Origin: Actinomadura livida
Lineage (GTDB): Bacteria; Actinomycetota; Actinomycetes; Streptosporangiales; Streptosporangiaceae
Length of the DNA stretch: 64,000 nt
NCBI RefSeq assembly: GCF_014648675.1
Contig: NZ_BMRO01000017.1
Location: 1-64,000 of the forward strand
Direction: 5' to 3'
The first letter of the stretch is position 1. Each line of letters opens with the position of its first letter. The notes under the pieces are model-generated. The model saw only the letters and a list, made by a program, of their open reading frames with translations. It was not told the origin of the DNA and searched no databases. The position numbers and the translations under genes are program-made. Shown here piece by piece: positions 39,383 to 50,770 of the stretch.

Positions 39383-42124
39383 TCAGGGTGCGTGCATGTC
39401 GGCGAGTTCCTTGCGGCCCTCGTCCAGCCTGCCGGGGATGAGGAGCAGCGTGCAGGCCCGCTCGTAACGGGCGCCGATGCGCTCCCATGCCTCGGCGGCG
39501 GCGGACAGTTCGCCCGGGTCGCCGTGGAGGCGCCCGGCGGCGCGGGTGAGGCAGGCGGCGGCCCAGTCGCTCTCCGCCGCGGCGTCGCGGGCCGCGGCGA
39601 GCCGTTCGGCCCCGTCGGGGAGCCCGGCCGCGACGGCCAGTTCGGCACCGGCCGCACGGGCGTACGTCCGGTACCAGTCCTGCGGCGGGAAGTCCGTGAA
39701 CGCCGCATCGACCAATTCAGCCGGGCGCGCGTCCGTCGTTCCGGACCGCAGCGCGATCCGGGCGTCGACGAACGCGGCGAACGAGGCGAGGTACCGGGAC
39801 CGGGCGGCCCCGGCGACGCGTTCCGCGCGGGCCCGCCACACCCGGAACCCGGCCTCCTCGCCGAGCAGCCCGTGCGCGAGGGCGACCGCCGCGACCGCCG
39901 GCGCGACCCAGGCGAGGGGGCTGCCCGCCTGCTCGCACACCCCCCACAGGGTCGGGGCGTGGTCCAGCGCCTCGCGCAGTCCGCCGGTGAGGACGAGCGG
40001 CGGCAGCAGGGTGCTCACCGCGACCGGCGACCGCTCCCCGATCAGGTCGTCGGCGGCGGCGAGCCGGGCCGTGGCCAGCGCGGCGGGCAGGTCCCCGGCC
40101 GCGACGGCGCAGGACGACCCCATGTGGAACGCGTCGGTGATCTCCGGGGCCGGGTACGGGACGTCGCGCGGCATCGCGGGCAGCAGCCCGACCCGTTCCG
40201 CGGCGACGCGGTGCGCCTCGCGGAACCGCCCGGCGGTGAGCGCGGCGATCCCCGCCGCGTCGAGCGCCCCGCAGAGCAGCACCGGGTCGCCGCTCGCGCG
40301 GGCGGCGGCCACCGCGCCGCCGACCAGGGACGGCTCCGGGGTGACCTTCTCCTCGCGGGCGTTCCAGGCGCGCGCCGCGGCGAGGTGCGCGGCGACGAGG
40401 GGGTCCCGGTCGTCCCCGGCGGACGCGGCCGCGGCGAGGAGGTCGCGGAGGCGCCCGTGCGGGATCTCGGCCGCGAACCCGGACGGGTGCCGCTCGGCGG
40501 TCGTGACGGCGAACGCGAGCGCGACCGCCTCGGCGTTCCCGGCACCGGCCGCGCGGGCCCGGTCCGCCGCGGCGAGGAGCAGCTCGAAGGCGCGGCCCGT
40601 GTCGATGAGCGCGTGCGCGGCGTCCGCGGCGGCGCGCAGGTCGGCGACGGCCTCGCCCGGGTCGGGCGCCCGCCGGGCGGCCTCCTCGTAGTGGCCGGGC
40701 ACCTCGCGCAGGAACCTGCGGGCGTAGGTGAGGTGGGCGAGGGAGCGGGCCAGCCGGTGCGGGACGGCGGCGCGGCCGGGCGGCGCGCCCGCGAGCGCCG
40801 ACCGCAGGTCGTCGGCGACGGCGTCGAAGCCCGCGCGCGTCTCGCCGTCCATCCGGCCGTCCAGCCGGTCCTCCAGCTCGGCGGCCGTCTCGGTGGCCCA
40901 CCGCAGGTGGCGGTCCCGCACCGCGTCGCCCTCGCCGCCGGCCTCCAGCCGTTCGGCGGCGAACGCGCGCACCGTCGCCAGTAGCCGCCACCGGCCCCGC
41001 GCGGGACCGGCGACGAGGCTCTTGTCGACCAGCCGCCCGAGCAGGTCGGCGGTGCGGCCGGGTGCGGCCGTGCCGGGATCCGCCGCGACGGCGGTGGCCG
41101 CCGCGAGGTCGAACGCGCCGGCGAAGACCGACAGCCGGCGGAACAGCACCCGCTCGTCGTCGGTGAGGAGGTCGTGGCTCCAGCCGAGCACCGCGCGCAG
41201 CGACCGGTGCCGTGCCACGGCCCCGCGCCCGCCGCTCAGCAGGCGCAGGACGTCGTCCAGGGCGGCCAGCAGGCCAGGCGCGCCGAGCGACGCGCTGCGC
41301 GCCGCCGCCAGCTCGATCGCGAGCGGCATCCCGTCCAGGCGGCGGCACAGCTCGCGGACGTCGGCGCGGTCGGCGGTGAAACCGGGGTCGGCGGCCACCG
41401 CCCGGTCGAGGAAGAGCCGTTCGGCGTCGGAGTCCAGCGGGAGGGGCGGCACCGGGACGGTCCGCTCGCCGGGCACGCCGAGCCGTTCGCGGCCGGTGGT
41501 CAGCACGGTCACCGCGGCGCAGCCGGACAGCAGCCGCTCGGTGAAGGCGGCGACGGCGTCCAGCAGGTGCTCGCAGTTGTCCAGGACGAGCAGCGACCTC
41601 CCGCGGCCGAGGTGCCGCGCGACGGCGTCCTCCAGTGCCTGCCCGGGGCGTTCGGTCACCCCGAGGGCGGACGCCACCGCCTCCGCGACGAAGCCGTCGC
41701 GCACCGGCACCAGGTCGACGAACGCGCCGCCCAGCGGGAACGCGGGCGCCGCGGACTCGGCCACCGCGACCGCCAGCCGCGTCTTGCCGATCCCGCCCGT
41801 GCCCAGCAGCGTCACCAGCCGGGTGTCCCCGAACAGGCCGAGGGCCAGTTCCAGCTCGGCGGCGCGGCCGAAGAACGCCGTGCGCGGCGCCGGGAGGCCG
41901 GACAGGTGGCCGGGCGGCGGGGTGCGGCGGGACGCCTCGTCCGCGAGCGCCCACCGGTCGGCGACCCCGTACTTGCGCAGCAGCGACGAGATGTGGCTCT
42001 CGACCGTGCGCACGGAGATGTGCAGGCGCCCGGCGATCTGGGCGTTCGACAGCCGCGCGCCGAGCGCGGCGAGGACCTCGGCCTCGCGCTCGGTGATCTC
42101 CACAGGCCGCTCGCGGGTCACCAC
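39383..42124 (-). CDS. LuxR-family regulator with N-terminal HTH and NB-ARC ATPase
   Basis: About 913 residues from GTG 42124 or 42121. Unusual order: the LuxR-type HTH is at the N-terminus (ITEREAEVLAALGARLSNAQ, IAGRLHISVRTVESHISSLL), followed by an NB-ARC-like ATPase (LVTLLGTGGIGKTRLAVAVA, LLVLDNCEHLLDAVAAF, GMPLAIELAAARSASLG) and a long helical C-terminal region with TPR character. Related to BTAD/AfsR-type STAND regulators but with a different DNA-binding head. Divergent from a reductase gene; direct repeats lie in the promoter. Convergent with the metal-permease operon. Confidence 0.9.
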   Translation of the reverse strand: MVTRERPVEITEREAEVLAALGARLSNAQIAGRLHISVRTVESHISSLLRKYGVADRWALADEASRRTPPPGHLSGLPAPRTAFFGRAAELELALGLFGDTRLVTLLGTGGIGKTRLAVAVAESAAPAFPLGGAFVDLVPVRDGFVAEAVASALGVTERPGQALEDAVARHLGRGRSLLVLDNCEHLLDAVAAFTERLLSGCAAVTVLTTGRERLGVPGERTVPVPPLPLDSDAERLFLDRAVAADPGFTADRADVRELCRRLDGMPLAIELAAARSASLGAPGLLAALDDVLRLLSGGRGAVARHRSLRAVLGWSHDLLTDDERVLFRRLSVFAGAFDLAAATAVAADPGTAAPGRTADLLGRLVDKSLVAGPARGRWRLLATVRAFAAERLEAGGEGDAVRDRHLRWATETAAELEDRLDGRMDGETRAGFDAVADDLRSALAGAPPGRAAVPHRLARSLAHLTYARRFLREVPGHYEEAARRAPDPGEAVADLRAAADAAHALIDTGRAFELLLAAADRARAAGAGNAEAVALAFAVTTAERHPSGFAAEIPHGRLRDLLAAAASAGDDRDPLVAAHLAAARAWNAREEKVTPEPSLVGGAVAAARASGDPVLLCGALDAAGIAALTAGRFREAHRVAAERVGLLPAMPRDVPYPAPEITDAFHMGSSCAVAAGDLPAALATARLAAADDLIGERSPVAVSTLLPPLVLTGGLREALDHAPTLWGVCEQAGSPLAWVAPAVAAVALAHGLLGEEAGFRVWRARAERVAGAARSRYLASFAAFVDARIALRSGTTDARPAELVDAAFTDFPPQDWYRTYARAAGAELAVAAGLPDGAERLAAARDAAAESDWAAACLTRAAGRLHGDPGELSAAAEAWERIGARYERACTLLLIPGRLDEGRKELADMHAP

Positions 42125-42160
42125 GCCAGTCTGACCGATCCGCGGGGCCCTCGGTGGCCT

Positions 42161-42191
42161 CCGTGGTGCTTCAGTTCCGTGGTGCTTCAGT
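42161..42191. promoter_or_regulatory. Direct repeats in the divergent promoter
   Basis: CCGTGGTGCTTCAGT occurs at 42161-42175 and 42177-42191, period 16 bp. It lies 37 bp upstream of the LuxR-ATPase start and about 70 bp upstream of the reductase start, a suitable place for operator half-sites. Target regulator unknown. Confidence 0.5.
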
Positions 42192-42262
42192 GGCGCCACG
42201 GATGCCCGCGCACCGGTCGCGGAACGAGGCTGGAGCCACGGTTCGAGATAGGAGGAAACACC

Positions 42263-42823
42263 ATGCGACGCATCATCAACTCGACCTTCGTCACGATCGA
42301 CGGGGTCATCAAGGACCCGCAGGACTGGCCGTCGCTCGACGCCACGGACGACACCGACGCGCAGACCGAGGTGCTGGCGGCCTGCGACGGCGTCCTGTTC
42401 GGCCGGCACACCTACGACGGCTTCGCCTCGGTGTGGCAGGGACGGTCCGGCGACCCGTACACCGACAAGATGAACGCGGTGTCCAAGTACGTCGTCTCCA
42501 CCACCATGGACAAGGCGGACTGGGCGAACTCCACCGTCATCGGCGGCGACGTCCCCGCCGAGATCGCGCGGCTGAAGGACGGACCGGGCGGCGACATCGT
42601 GCAGTACGGGTTCGGCAGGCTCTCCCACACCCTGATGGAGCACGGCCTGCTCGACGAGCTCCGGCTCTGGGTCCACCCGTTCTTCTTCGGGCGGGCAGGC
42701 GGCGACGGGCTGCTGTTCCGCGCGGGCACCCGGGCGATGTTCGAGGTCAACGAGACGAAGACGTACGCGTCGGGGGTCGTGCTGCTGTCCTACCGGCTCA
42801 AGCCGGAGGCCGCCCGGTCCTGA
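42263..42823 (+). CDS. Dihydrofolate-reductase-fold (RibD C-terminal) reductase
   Basis: 186 residues, ATG after GGAGGAAACACC. RRIINSTFVTIDGVIKDP start, CDGVLFGRHTYDGFASVW, VIGGDVPAEIARLKDGPGGD and LLDELRLWVHPFFFGR match the DHFR/RibD_C-fold proteins widespread in actinobacteria. They bind NADPH and reduce an unknown substrate; true folate or flavin precursor activity is unlikely for this branch. Divergent from the LuxR-ATPase regulator, which may control it. Followed by a hairpin terminator. Confidence 0.9.
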   Translation: MRRIINSTFVTIDGVIKDPQDWPSLDATDDTDAQTEVLAACDGVLFGRHTYDGFASVWQGRSGDPYTDKMNAVSKYVVSTTMDKADWANSTVIGGDVPAEIARLKDGPGGDIVQYGFGRLSHTLMEHGLLDELRLWVHPFFFGRAGGDGLLFRAGTRAMFEVNETKTYASGVVLLSYRLKPEAARS

Positions 42824-42839
42824 TCCCGGAGGCGGATCG

Positions 42840-42869
42840 CCCGGTGGCCGGTCGGTTCCGGTCACCGGG
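42840..42869 (+). terminator. Terminator after the reductase gene
   Basis: CCCGGTGGCCGG and CCGGTCACCGGG form a 12-bp stem with one G-T pair and a 6-nt loop, 17 bp after the stop. No T-run. Confidence 0.65.
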
Positions 42870-42977
42870 ACTCGCGTTGGCGGGGGCGCCGGGGGCTTCT
42901 ACCGTGCAGCCATCCGGGCGATCGGGCCAGGCGCGGGTTCCCACCAGTGGTCGCCTCGCGGACGCTGAGAGGTGCAC

Positions 42978-44582
42978 ATGGATCGGACCGCTGATTACGT
43001 CGTCGTGGGGGCGGGCAGCGCGGGCTGCGTGCTGGCGAAGCGCCTGGCCGAGTCGGGGGCGGACGTCGTCCTGGTCGAGGCGGGCGGATCCGACCGGACA
43101 GCGCTCGTCCGCAAGCCGGGGCTGATCGCCATCTTCCACAACGTCCCGCAGCTGAAGAAGCGGCTGGACTGGGGCTTCTACAGCGCCCCGCAGCCGAACG
43201 CGCTCGACCGGAAGATCCCGCAGACCAGGGGCCGGGTGCTCGGCGGCTCCGGGTCGATCAACGGGCTGCTGTTCGTGCGCGGCCACCGCAGGAACTACGA
43301 CGACTGGGCGGCGGAGGGCTGCGAGGGCTGGGGCTACGACGACGTCCTGCCCAGCTTCCGGCGGATGGAGAACTGGGAGGACGGCGCGACCGACCTGCGC
43401 GGCGCGGGCGGCCCGATCCAGGTGACCCGGCAGCGCGACCTCACGCCCGCGTCCGAGGCGTTCCTGGAGGCGATGGCCGACACGGCGGGCGTGAAGCGGA
43501 ACGACGACTACAACGGGGAGGAGCAGGAAGGCGCGTCGATCTTCCAGCAGAGCGCCCACGACGGGCTGCGCTACAGCTCCTCGGTCGGCTACCTCGACGA
43601 CCACGGCCTGGACAACCTGACCGTGCTGACCAAGGCGACCGTGGGGCGCGTGGTCGTCCGGGACGGCCGCGCCACCGGCGTCGAGATCGTGGACGGCAAG
43701 GACCGCGGAACGATCCACGCGACGCAGGAGGTGATCGTCGCGGCGGGCGCGTTCGGCTCGCCGCACCTGCTGATGCTGTCGGGGGTCGGGCCCGCCGCGC
43801 ACCTCCGCGAGCACGGCATCGAGGTCCACGCGGACCTGCCGGTCGGCGACAACCTCCACGACCACATGTTCGTGCCGATGACCTTCGTCATGGGCACCGC
43901 CCGGAACCGCGGCACCGCGCCCTACTTCGCGTCGGGGCTGCTCAAGGAGTGGACCCGCGGCGGGACGTGGATGGCGCGCAGCGTGTTCGAGGCCGTCGGG
44001 TTCGTCCGCAGCCCGCAGGCGGGCGACATCCCCGACCTGCAGATCCACGCGCTGCCGTGGTCGTACCCGTTCCCCAACCAGGACGCGCCGACCCGGCACA
44101 AGGTCGACAAGCGCCCCGCCCTCACGATCATGCCGACGCTGATCTACCCGAAGAGCCGCGGCACGGTGCGGCTCGCGTCCGCCGACCCGGCCGCCGCGCC
44201 CGTCATCGACCCCGGCTACCTCACCGAGCCCGACGACGCCCGGCTGCTGCTGGACGGCATCGAGCTCGTCCGGGAGATCATGGCGAACCGGCTCATCGCC
44301 GGGGACGTGACCGCCGAGCTGTCCCCCGGGCCGGAGTTCCCCGACCGCGCGACGATGGCCAGGGAGCTGCCGAACCGGGCGACGACCGTCTACCACCCGG
44401 TGGGCAGCTGCCGGATGGGCACGGACGAGCGCGCCGTCGTCGACCCCGCGCTGCGCGTCCGGGGCGTGGAGGGGCTCCGCGTCGCGGACGCCTCGATCAT
44501 GCCGAGCATCACCGGCGGGAACACCGCGGCGCCGAGCATGATGATCGGGGAGCACGCGGCGTCGCTGATCCTCGGCGGCTGA
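42978..44582 (+). CDS. GMC-family FAD oxidoreductase (choline dehydrogenase-like)
   Basis: 534 residues from ATG 42978 after GAGAGGTGCAC (GTG at 42972 is too close). FAD-binding VVVGAGSAGCVLAKRL, GMC signature 1 GRVLGGSGSINGLLFVRG, signature 2 GAFGSPHLLMLSGVGP, and the C-terminal active-site segments VYHPVGSCRMG (His) and GLRVADASIMPSITGGNTAA. Oxidises an alcohol, possibly choline, with FAD; the acceptor is unknown. No betaine aldehyde dehydrogenase or transporter gene is next to it, so a role in betaine synthesis is not supported by context. Confidence 0.93.
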   Translation: MDRTADYVVVGAGSAGCVLAKRLAESGADVVLVEAGGSDRTALVRKPGLIAIFHNVPQLKKRLDWGFYSAPQPNALDRKIPQTRGRVLGGSGSINGLLFVRGHRRNYDDWAAEGCEGWGYDDVLPSFRRMENWEDGATDLRGAGGPIQVTRQRDLTPASEAFLEAMADTAGVKRNDDYNGEEQEGASIFQQSAHDGLRYSSSVGYLDDHGLDNLTVLTKATVGRVVVRDGRATGVEIVDGKDRGTIHATQEVIVAAGAFGSPHLLMLSGVGPAAHLREHGIEVHADLPVGDNLHDHMFVPMTFVMGTARNRGTAPYFASGLLKEWTRGGTWMARSVFEAVGFVRSPQAGDIPDLQIHALPWSYPFPNQDAPTRHKVDKRPALTIMPTLIYPKSRGTVRLASADPAAAPVIDPGYLTEPDDARLLLDGIELVREIMANRLIAGDVTAELSPGPEFPDRATMARELPNRATTVYHPVGSCRMGTDERAVVDPALRVRGVEGLRVADASIMPSITGGNTAAPSMMIGEHAASLILGG

Positions 44583-44606
44583 CCCGGCGGGTCGGCCGGC
44601 GGCGGG

Positions 44607-45050
44607 TCAGCCGGGGAACGCGGCCACCCAGCGGCGCTGCCAGGGCGTCTCCACGGCCCGCGGGTGGTGGTGCTCGCGCGCCCACGCGACGGCTTCGGAC
44701 GGTGCCACGCCGGACAGGACGGCGAGGCACGCGACGACCGTCCCGGTGCGCCCGACACCGCCCCCGCAGGCGACCTCCACCGGCTCGCCCGAGCGGGCCC
44801 GCTCGTGCAGCGCGCGGATCTGCCTTACGGCCTCGTCCCGGTCGCGGGGCAGCCGGAAGTCGGGCCAGTCGAGCCACACGGACGGCCAGGTCAGCGCGGG
44901 CTCGTGCCGGCGGCGGAGCTTGCCATGGCCGAGGTAGAGGCCGAAGCCGGGGACGGGGCCGTCCGGCATCGGGTTGCGCAGGCCGCGCCCCCGGATCCAG
45001 GTGCCGTCCGGGAGCTGCAGGGAGCCGGTGAGGGGCGCCGTGGTCGTCAC
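44607..45050 (-). CDS. Protein-tyrosine/dual-specificity phosphatase-like protein
   Basis: 147 residues, GTG start whose GTGA overlaps the stop of the Clp ATPase gene. The phosphate loop VACGGGVGRTGTVV gives the Cys-x5-Arg-Thr active site; a possible general acid Asp lies in WLDWPDFRLPRDRDEAV. The length fits a minimal dual-specificity phosphatase fold. Translational coupling to a ClpC-like unfoldase is unusual and suggests that the phosphatase acts on, or with, that protein-quality system (inference). Confidence 0.85.
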   Translation of the reverse strand: MTTTAPLTGSLQLPDGTWIRGRGLRNPMPDGPVPGFGLYLGHGKLRRRHEPALTWPSVWLDWPDFRLPRDRDEAVRQIRALHERARSGEPVEVACGGGVGRTGTVVACLAVLSGVAPSEAVAWAREHHHPRAVETPWQRRWVAAFPG

Positions 45051-47590
45051 GACGACGACTGTAGCCCCTCCCCTCTCGCCGGTTCCCTCTCCTCGGTCGT
45101 GACGTGGAACTCCAGGCCGCCGTCGACCGCGGAGACCCGCACGTGGCTGCCGCGCCCCAGGTCGCCGGCGAGCAGCAGGTCGGACAGCTGGTCGTCCACC
45201 TCCCGCTGGATCGTGCGGCGCAGCGGGCGGGCGCCGAACTCGGGCTGGTGGCCGCGCTCGGCGATCCAGTCGACGGCCTCAGGGGTGAAGGTGACGTCGA
45301 CGTCCTGCGCGCGGAGGCGGCGGCGCGTCTCGTCCAGCAGCAGGTCGGTGATCTGGCGGAGCTGCCCCGCCTCCAGCCGCTGGAACACGATGATCTCGTC
45401 GATCCGGTTGAGGAACTCGGGCCGGAACGCCTCGCGCAGCCGGCGCATGATCCGGTCGCTGAGCGCGGCGCCCTCGCCGCCGGCCGTCCCGAACCCGATG
45501 TCGGTCCGGCCGGTGATCAGCTCGGAGCCGAGGTTGCTGGTCATGATGACCACGGTGTTGCGGAAGTCGACGGTGCGTCCCTGCGCGTCGGTGAGGCGGC
45601 CGTCGTCCAGGAGCTGCAGCAGCACGTTGAAGACGTCCTGGTGCGCCTTCTCGATCTCGTCGAGCAGGATCACCGAGTACGGCTGCCGCCGGACCGCGTC
45701 GGTGAGCTGCCCGGCCTCCTCGTACCCGACGTATCCGGGCGGCGCGCCCATCAGCCGGCTCACCGTGTGCCGCTCCTGGAACTCGCTCATGTCGAACCGG
45801 ATCAGCCGGTCGCGGCTGCCGAACAGCGCCTCGGCGAGCGCCTTGGCCAGCTCGGTCTTCCCGACGCCGGTCGGGCCGAGGAACAGGAACCCGCCGATCG
45901 GGCGGTCCGGGTCGCCCATGCCCGCGCGGGACCGGCGGACGGCCCGCGCCACCGCGGCGACGGCGTCCTCCTGCCCGATCACGCGCTCGTGCAGGTGCTC
46001 TTCGAGCCGCGTCAGCCGCTCCCGCTCGGCCTGCGTGAGCTGGGTGACCGGGACGCCGGAGATCCGCGAGACGACCTCGGCGATGTCCTCCGTCGTCACC
46101 TCCGGGACCGTGGCCGGGCCGCCGTTGTCGCGGATCGCCGCGATCTCCCGCTCCAGCCGGGCGACCTCGTCGCGGAGCTCGGACGCCCGCTCGTAGTCCT
46201 CGTCGGCGACGGCCTGGTCCTTCTCCCGGCGCCGCCGGTCGAGCCGGTCCTCCAGCTCGCGGCGGCCGCCGTCCCGCCCGGAGCGCAGCCGGACGCGGGC
46301 GCCGGCCTGGTCGATCAGGTCGATCGCCTTGTCCGGCAGGAAGCGGTCGGTCAGGTAGCGGCTGGACAGGTCCACGGCCGCGACCAGCGCCTCGTCGGTG
46401 AACCGCACCTGGTGGTGCGCCTCGTACCGGTCGCGGAGGCCGCGCAGGATCTCGATGCTGTCGTCCACGGACGGCTCGGGCACCAGGATCGGCTGGAACC
46501 GGCGTTCCAGCGCGGCGTCCTTCTCGATGTTGCGGCGGTACTCGTCGATGGTCGTCGCGCCGACGACGTGCAGCTCGCCGCGCGCCAGCGGGGGCTTCAG
46601 CATGTTGCCCGCCGACATCGCGCCCTCGGCGCCGCCCGCGCCGACCAGCGTGTGGATCTCGTCGATGAAGATCACCAGCTCGTCGGCGTGCGCGCGGATC
46701 TCGTCCACGACCTTCTTCAGCCGCTCCTCGAAGTCGCCCCGGTAGCGGGTGCCGGCGACGACGCCGCCGAGGTCGAGCTGCACCAGCCGCTTGCCGCGCA
46801 GCGTCTCCGGGATGTCGTCGTCCACGATCCGCTGCGCGAGCCCCTCGGCGATCGCGGTCTTGCCGACGCCCGGGTCGCCGATCAGCACCGGGTTGTTCTT
46901 GGTGCGCCGGGACAGGACCTCGACGGTCTCCTCGATCTCGTCCTCGCGGCCGATCACCGGGTCGATCCGGCCCTCCCGGGCGAGCGCGGTCAGGTCGCGG
47001 CCGAACTCGTCCAGCGTCGGGGTGCCGGTCTGCTGCCCGCCGCCGGGACCGCCCGGGGGAGGCTGCCCGCCGCCGGTCGCCGCCGACTGGAGCGTGTCCG
47101 GAGTGACGTGCTCGGCGTCCAGGATCCGGCCCGCGCCGGAGCCGCGGTCGAGCGCCAGCGCGAACAGCAGGTGCTCGGGCCCGATGTAGGACGACCCCAG
47201 CGCCCGCGAGACCTGGTGGCTGTCCAGGAGGGCGCGCTTGGCCGACGGCGTCAGCTCGGGCGGCACGTCCCGCGGCTCACCGCGCCGGACGTGCTCCTCG
47301 ATCTCGTGCTTGATCTTGTCCGGGTCGGCGCCGGCCCGTTCCAGCCAGTGCCGGGTGCCCTGCTGCCGGGTCGCCGCCCACAGCAGGTGGTCGGTGTCGA
47401 GGTCGACGCTGCCCCACTGCGCCGCCTGCGTGGCCGCGTCCCGCACGAGTTCCCGCGCGGGCTCGCTCATCAGGCGCGCGATGCTGATCCGCTCCATCGG
47501 ACGGCGGTGCGCCCGCGATCCGAAGAAGCGGGCGAGCATCTCCTCGAACGGGTCCATGCCGCCGCCCGATCCGTACCACCCCGATGCCAT
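45047..47590 (-). CDS. ClpC-like AAA+ unfoldase (Clp ATPase)
   Basis: 847 residues from ATG 47590 after GGGGGTTTGGGAC. A Gly-rich N-terminus ([20 protein letters not shown]) precedes two Clp N-repeats. AAA domain 1: [16 protein letters not shown] and [14 protein letters not shown] segment ([20 protein letters not shown]) lies in the middle. AAA domain 2: [35 protein letters not shown] and the ClpP-docking-like tripeptide in TDIGFG. So it can probably work with ClpP. It differs from typical ClpC by its N-terminal extension. Downstream in tandem: the phosphatase gene. Upstream 43 bp: an epimerase gene on the same strand. Confidence 0.93.
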   Translation of the reverse strand: MASGWYGSGGGMDPFEEMLARFFGSRAHRRPMERISIARLMSEPARELVRDAATQAAQWGSVDLDTDHLLWAATRQQGTRHWLERAGADPDKIKHEIEEHVRRGEPRDVPPELTPSAKRALLDSHQVSRALGSSYIGPEHLLFALALDRGSGAGRILDAEHVTPDTLQSAATGGGQPPPGGPGGGQQTGTPTLDEFGRDLTALAREGRIDPVIGREDEIEETVEVLSRRTKNNPVLIGDPGVGKTAIAEGLAQRIVDDDIPETLRGKRLVQLDLGGVVAGTRYRGDFEERLKKVVDEIRAHADELVIFIDEIHTLVGAGGAEGAMSAGNMLKPPLARGELHVVGATTIDEYRRNIEKDAALERRFQPILVPEPSVDDSIEILRGLRDRYEAHHQVRFTDEALVAAVDLSSRYLTDRFLPDKAIDLIDQAGARVRLRSGRDGGRRELEDRLDRRRREKDQAVADEDYERASELRDEVARLEREIAAIRDNGGPATVPEVTTEDIAEVVSRISGVPVTQLTQAERERLTRLEEHLHERVIGQEDAVAAVARAVRRSRAGMGDPDRPIGGFLFLGPTGVGKTELAKALAEALFGSRDRLIRFDMSEFQERHTVSRLMGAPPGYVGYEEAGQLTDAVRRQPYSVILLDEIEKAHQDVFNVLLQLLDDGRLTDAQGRTVDFRNTVVIMTSNLGSELITGRTDIGFGTAGGEGAALSDRIMRRLREAFRPEFLNRIDEIIVFQRLEAGQLRQITDLLLDETRRRLRAQDVDVTFTPEAVDWIAERGHQPEFGARPLRRTIQREVDDQLSDLLLAGDLGRGSHVRVSAVDGGLEFHVTTEEREPARGEGLQSSS

Positions 47591-47633
47591 GTCCCAAACC
47601 CCCAGCGCTGGAGACGACAACGTTCGGCAACGG

Positions 47634-48620
47634 TCACTCACCTGCCCGGACACGCATTCCGGAAACCCGCCGCGGCCGTGCGCGCCGCAGGCGGCGGGCC
47701 GCGAGTTCCCCGGCCGCGTCCGCCCAGCTCGGGTGGTCGAACGCGAAGCCCGCGTCGAGGAGGCGGCCCGGCACGACGCGGCGGCTCTTCAGCAGGAGTT
47801 CGGTGTCGGAGCGGATCGCGAGCGCTCCCAGCTCAGCCATCCACGCGGTCGCGGGCAGCCCGACCGGCATGCGGCACGCGGCGCGCAGGGCCCGCATGAA
47901 CGCGCGCTGCGGCAGGGGGCCCGGGGCGGCGATGTTCACCGGCCCGGCGATGTCGTCCCGGTCGATCAGGAACTCGATCGCGCGGACGAAGTCGTGCTCG
48001 TGGATCCAGGACACGTACTGCGCGCCGCCCGCGACCGGCCCGCCGAGGCCGAGCCGCGCCATCCACAGCAGGACGTCGAAGACGCCGCCGCGGTCGGGGC
48101 TCATGACCATGGCGGAGCGCAGGGCGACCTTGCGGGTGGCGGGTGTCGCGGCCCGCTCCTGCGCCCGCTCCCAGTTCCTGGCGATCTTGACGCTGTAGGC
48201 CCAGTACGCCGGGACGCCGGGCTCGGCACCGCCGATCACGCCGGTCGCCTCGTCGTTGGGTGCGTCGAAGCGGTGGGCGTAGACGGTCGCGGTGCTCATC
48301 TGCAGCCAGACGCGCGGCGGCCGGGCGGCGGCGGCGATCGCCTCGCCCACCACCTCGGTGGAGTGCACGCGGGAGTCCATCATGTCCTGGAGGTTGGCGG
48401 GCGTGTAGCGGCAGCTGACACTGCGCCCGGCGAGGTTGATCACCACGTCGCTGCCGTCGACGGCCTCGGTCCAGGGGCCCGGCGTGCGGCCGTCCCAAGC
48501 GACCTCGCGCTCACGCGACGGCCTCCTGGTCAGGATCGTGACCTCATGGCCCGCGGCCGTCAGGGCGCGATCCAGGATCGTGCCGACCTGCCCGGTTCCT
48601 CCGGGAATGACAATGCGCAT
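47634..48620 (-). CDS. TIGR01777-family (SDR39U1-like) NAD(P)-dependent epimerase
   Basis: 328 residues from ATG 48620 after GAGGGGTGGGACG. Rossmann motif GGTGQVGTIL, VDGSDVVINLAGRSVSCRYT and MSTATVYAH, then the C-terminal DUF1731-like part LPATAWMAELGALAIRSDTE LLLKSRRVVPGRLLDAGF. Members are extended short-chain dehydrogenases with unknown substrate, sometimes linked to cell division (SulA-like name). The promoter carries a perfect 16-bp palindrome. Probably begins a transcript that continues into the Clp ATPase and phosphatase. Confidence 0.93.
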   Translation of the reverse strand: MRIVIPGGTGQVGTILDRALTAAGHEVTILTRRPSREREVAWDGRTPGPWTEAVDGSDVVINLAGRSVSCRYTPANLQDMMDSRVHSTEVVGEAIAAAARPPRVWLQMSTATVYAHRFDAPNDEATGVIGGAEPGVPAYWAYSVKIARNWERAQERAATPATRKVALRSAMVMSPDRGGVFDVLLWMARLGLGGPVAGGAQYVSWIHEHDFVRAIEFLIDRDDIAGPVNIAAPGPLPQRAFMRALRAACRMPVGLPATAWMAELGALAIRSDTELLLKSRRVVPGRLLDAGFAFDHPSWADAAGELAARRLRRARPRRVSGMRVRAGE

Positions 48621-48658
48621 CGTCCCACCCCTCAGCGTCGCGGCAAGCCTACGCCAGT

Positions 48659-48674
48659 TTTGAACATGTTCAAA
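48659..48674. promoter_or_regulatory. Perfect palindromic operator upstream of the epimerase gene
   Basis: TTTGAACATGTTCAAA is a perfect 16-bp inverted repeat centred 46 bp before the epimerase ATG, very AT-rich against its background. The layout suits a dimeric TetR, MarR or similar repressor. It is not the actinobacterial LexA box, whose GAAC/GTTC halves are 4 bp apart, not 2. Confidence 0.75.
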
Positions 48675-48834
48675 GAGGGGCTGCGCTGTCAGCGGGGCTC
48701 TGCGAGCAGGGTTCTGGGGAATCTGCCGGAGGCGTTCGTTTCGCTCGTCCGGCGCGGTATCGCCGCCCTCGCCTTTGAAGGCGGACGACCCGTCGGAAAC
48801 GGTTGCCCGGGCCTGCGGCCGGGCGGGGGCGGGC

Positions 48835-50757
<1,923 letters not shown>

Positions 50758-50770
50758 CGTCGCGGAACGG

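Noticed and set aside
42978-44582. Choline dehydrogenase working with the methyltransferase fusion in betaine synthesis
   Set aside because: The two genes are 9 kb apart with no aldehyde dehydrogenase or transporter, and GMC substrates vary widely; the link is not supported.
48659-48674. LexA/SOS box reading of the palindrome
   Set aside because: Actinobacterial SOS boxes have GAAC and GTTC separated by 4 bp; here the gap is 2 bp.
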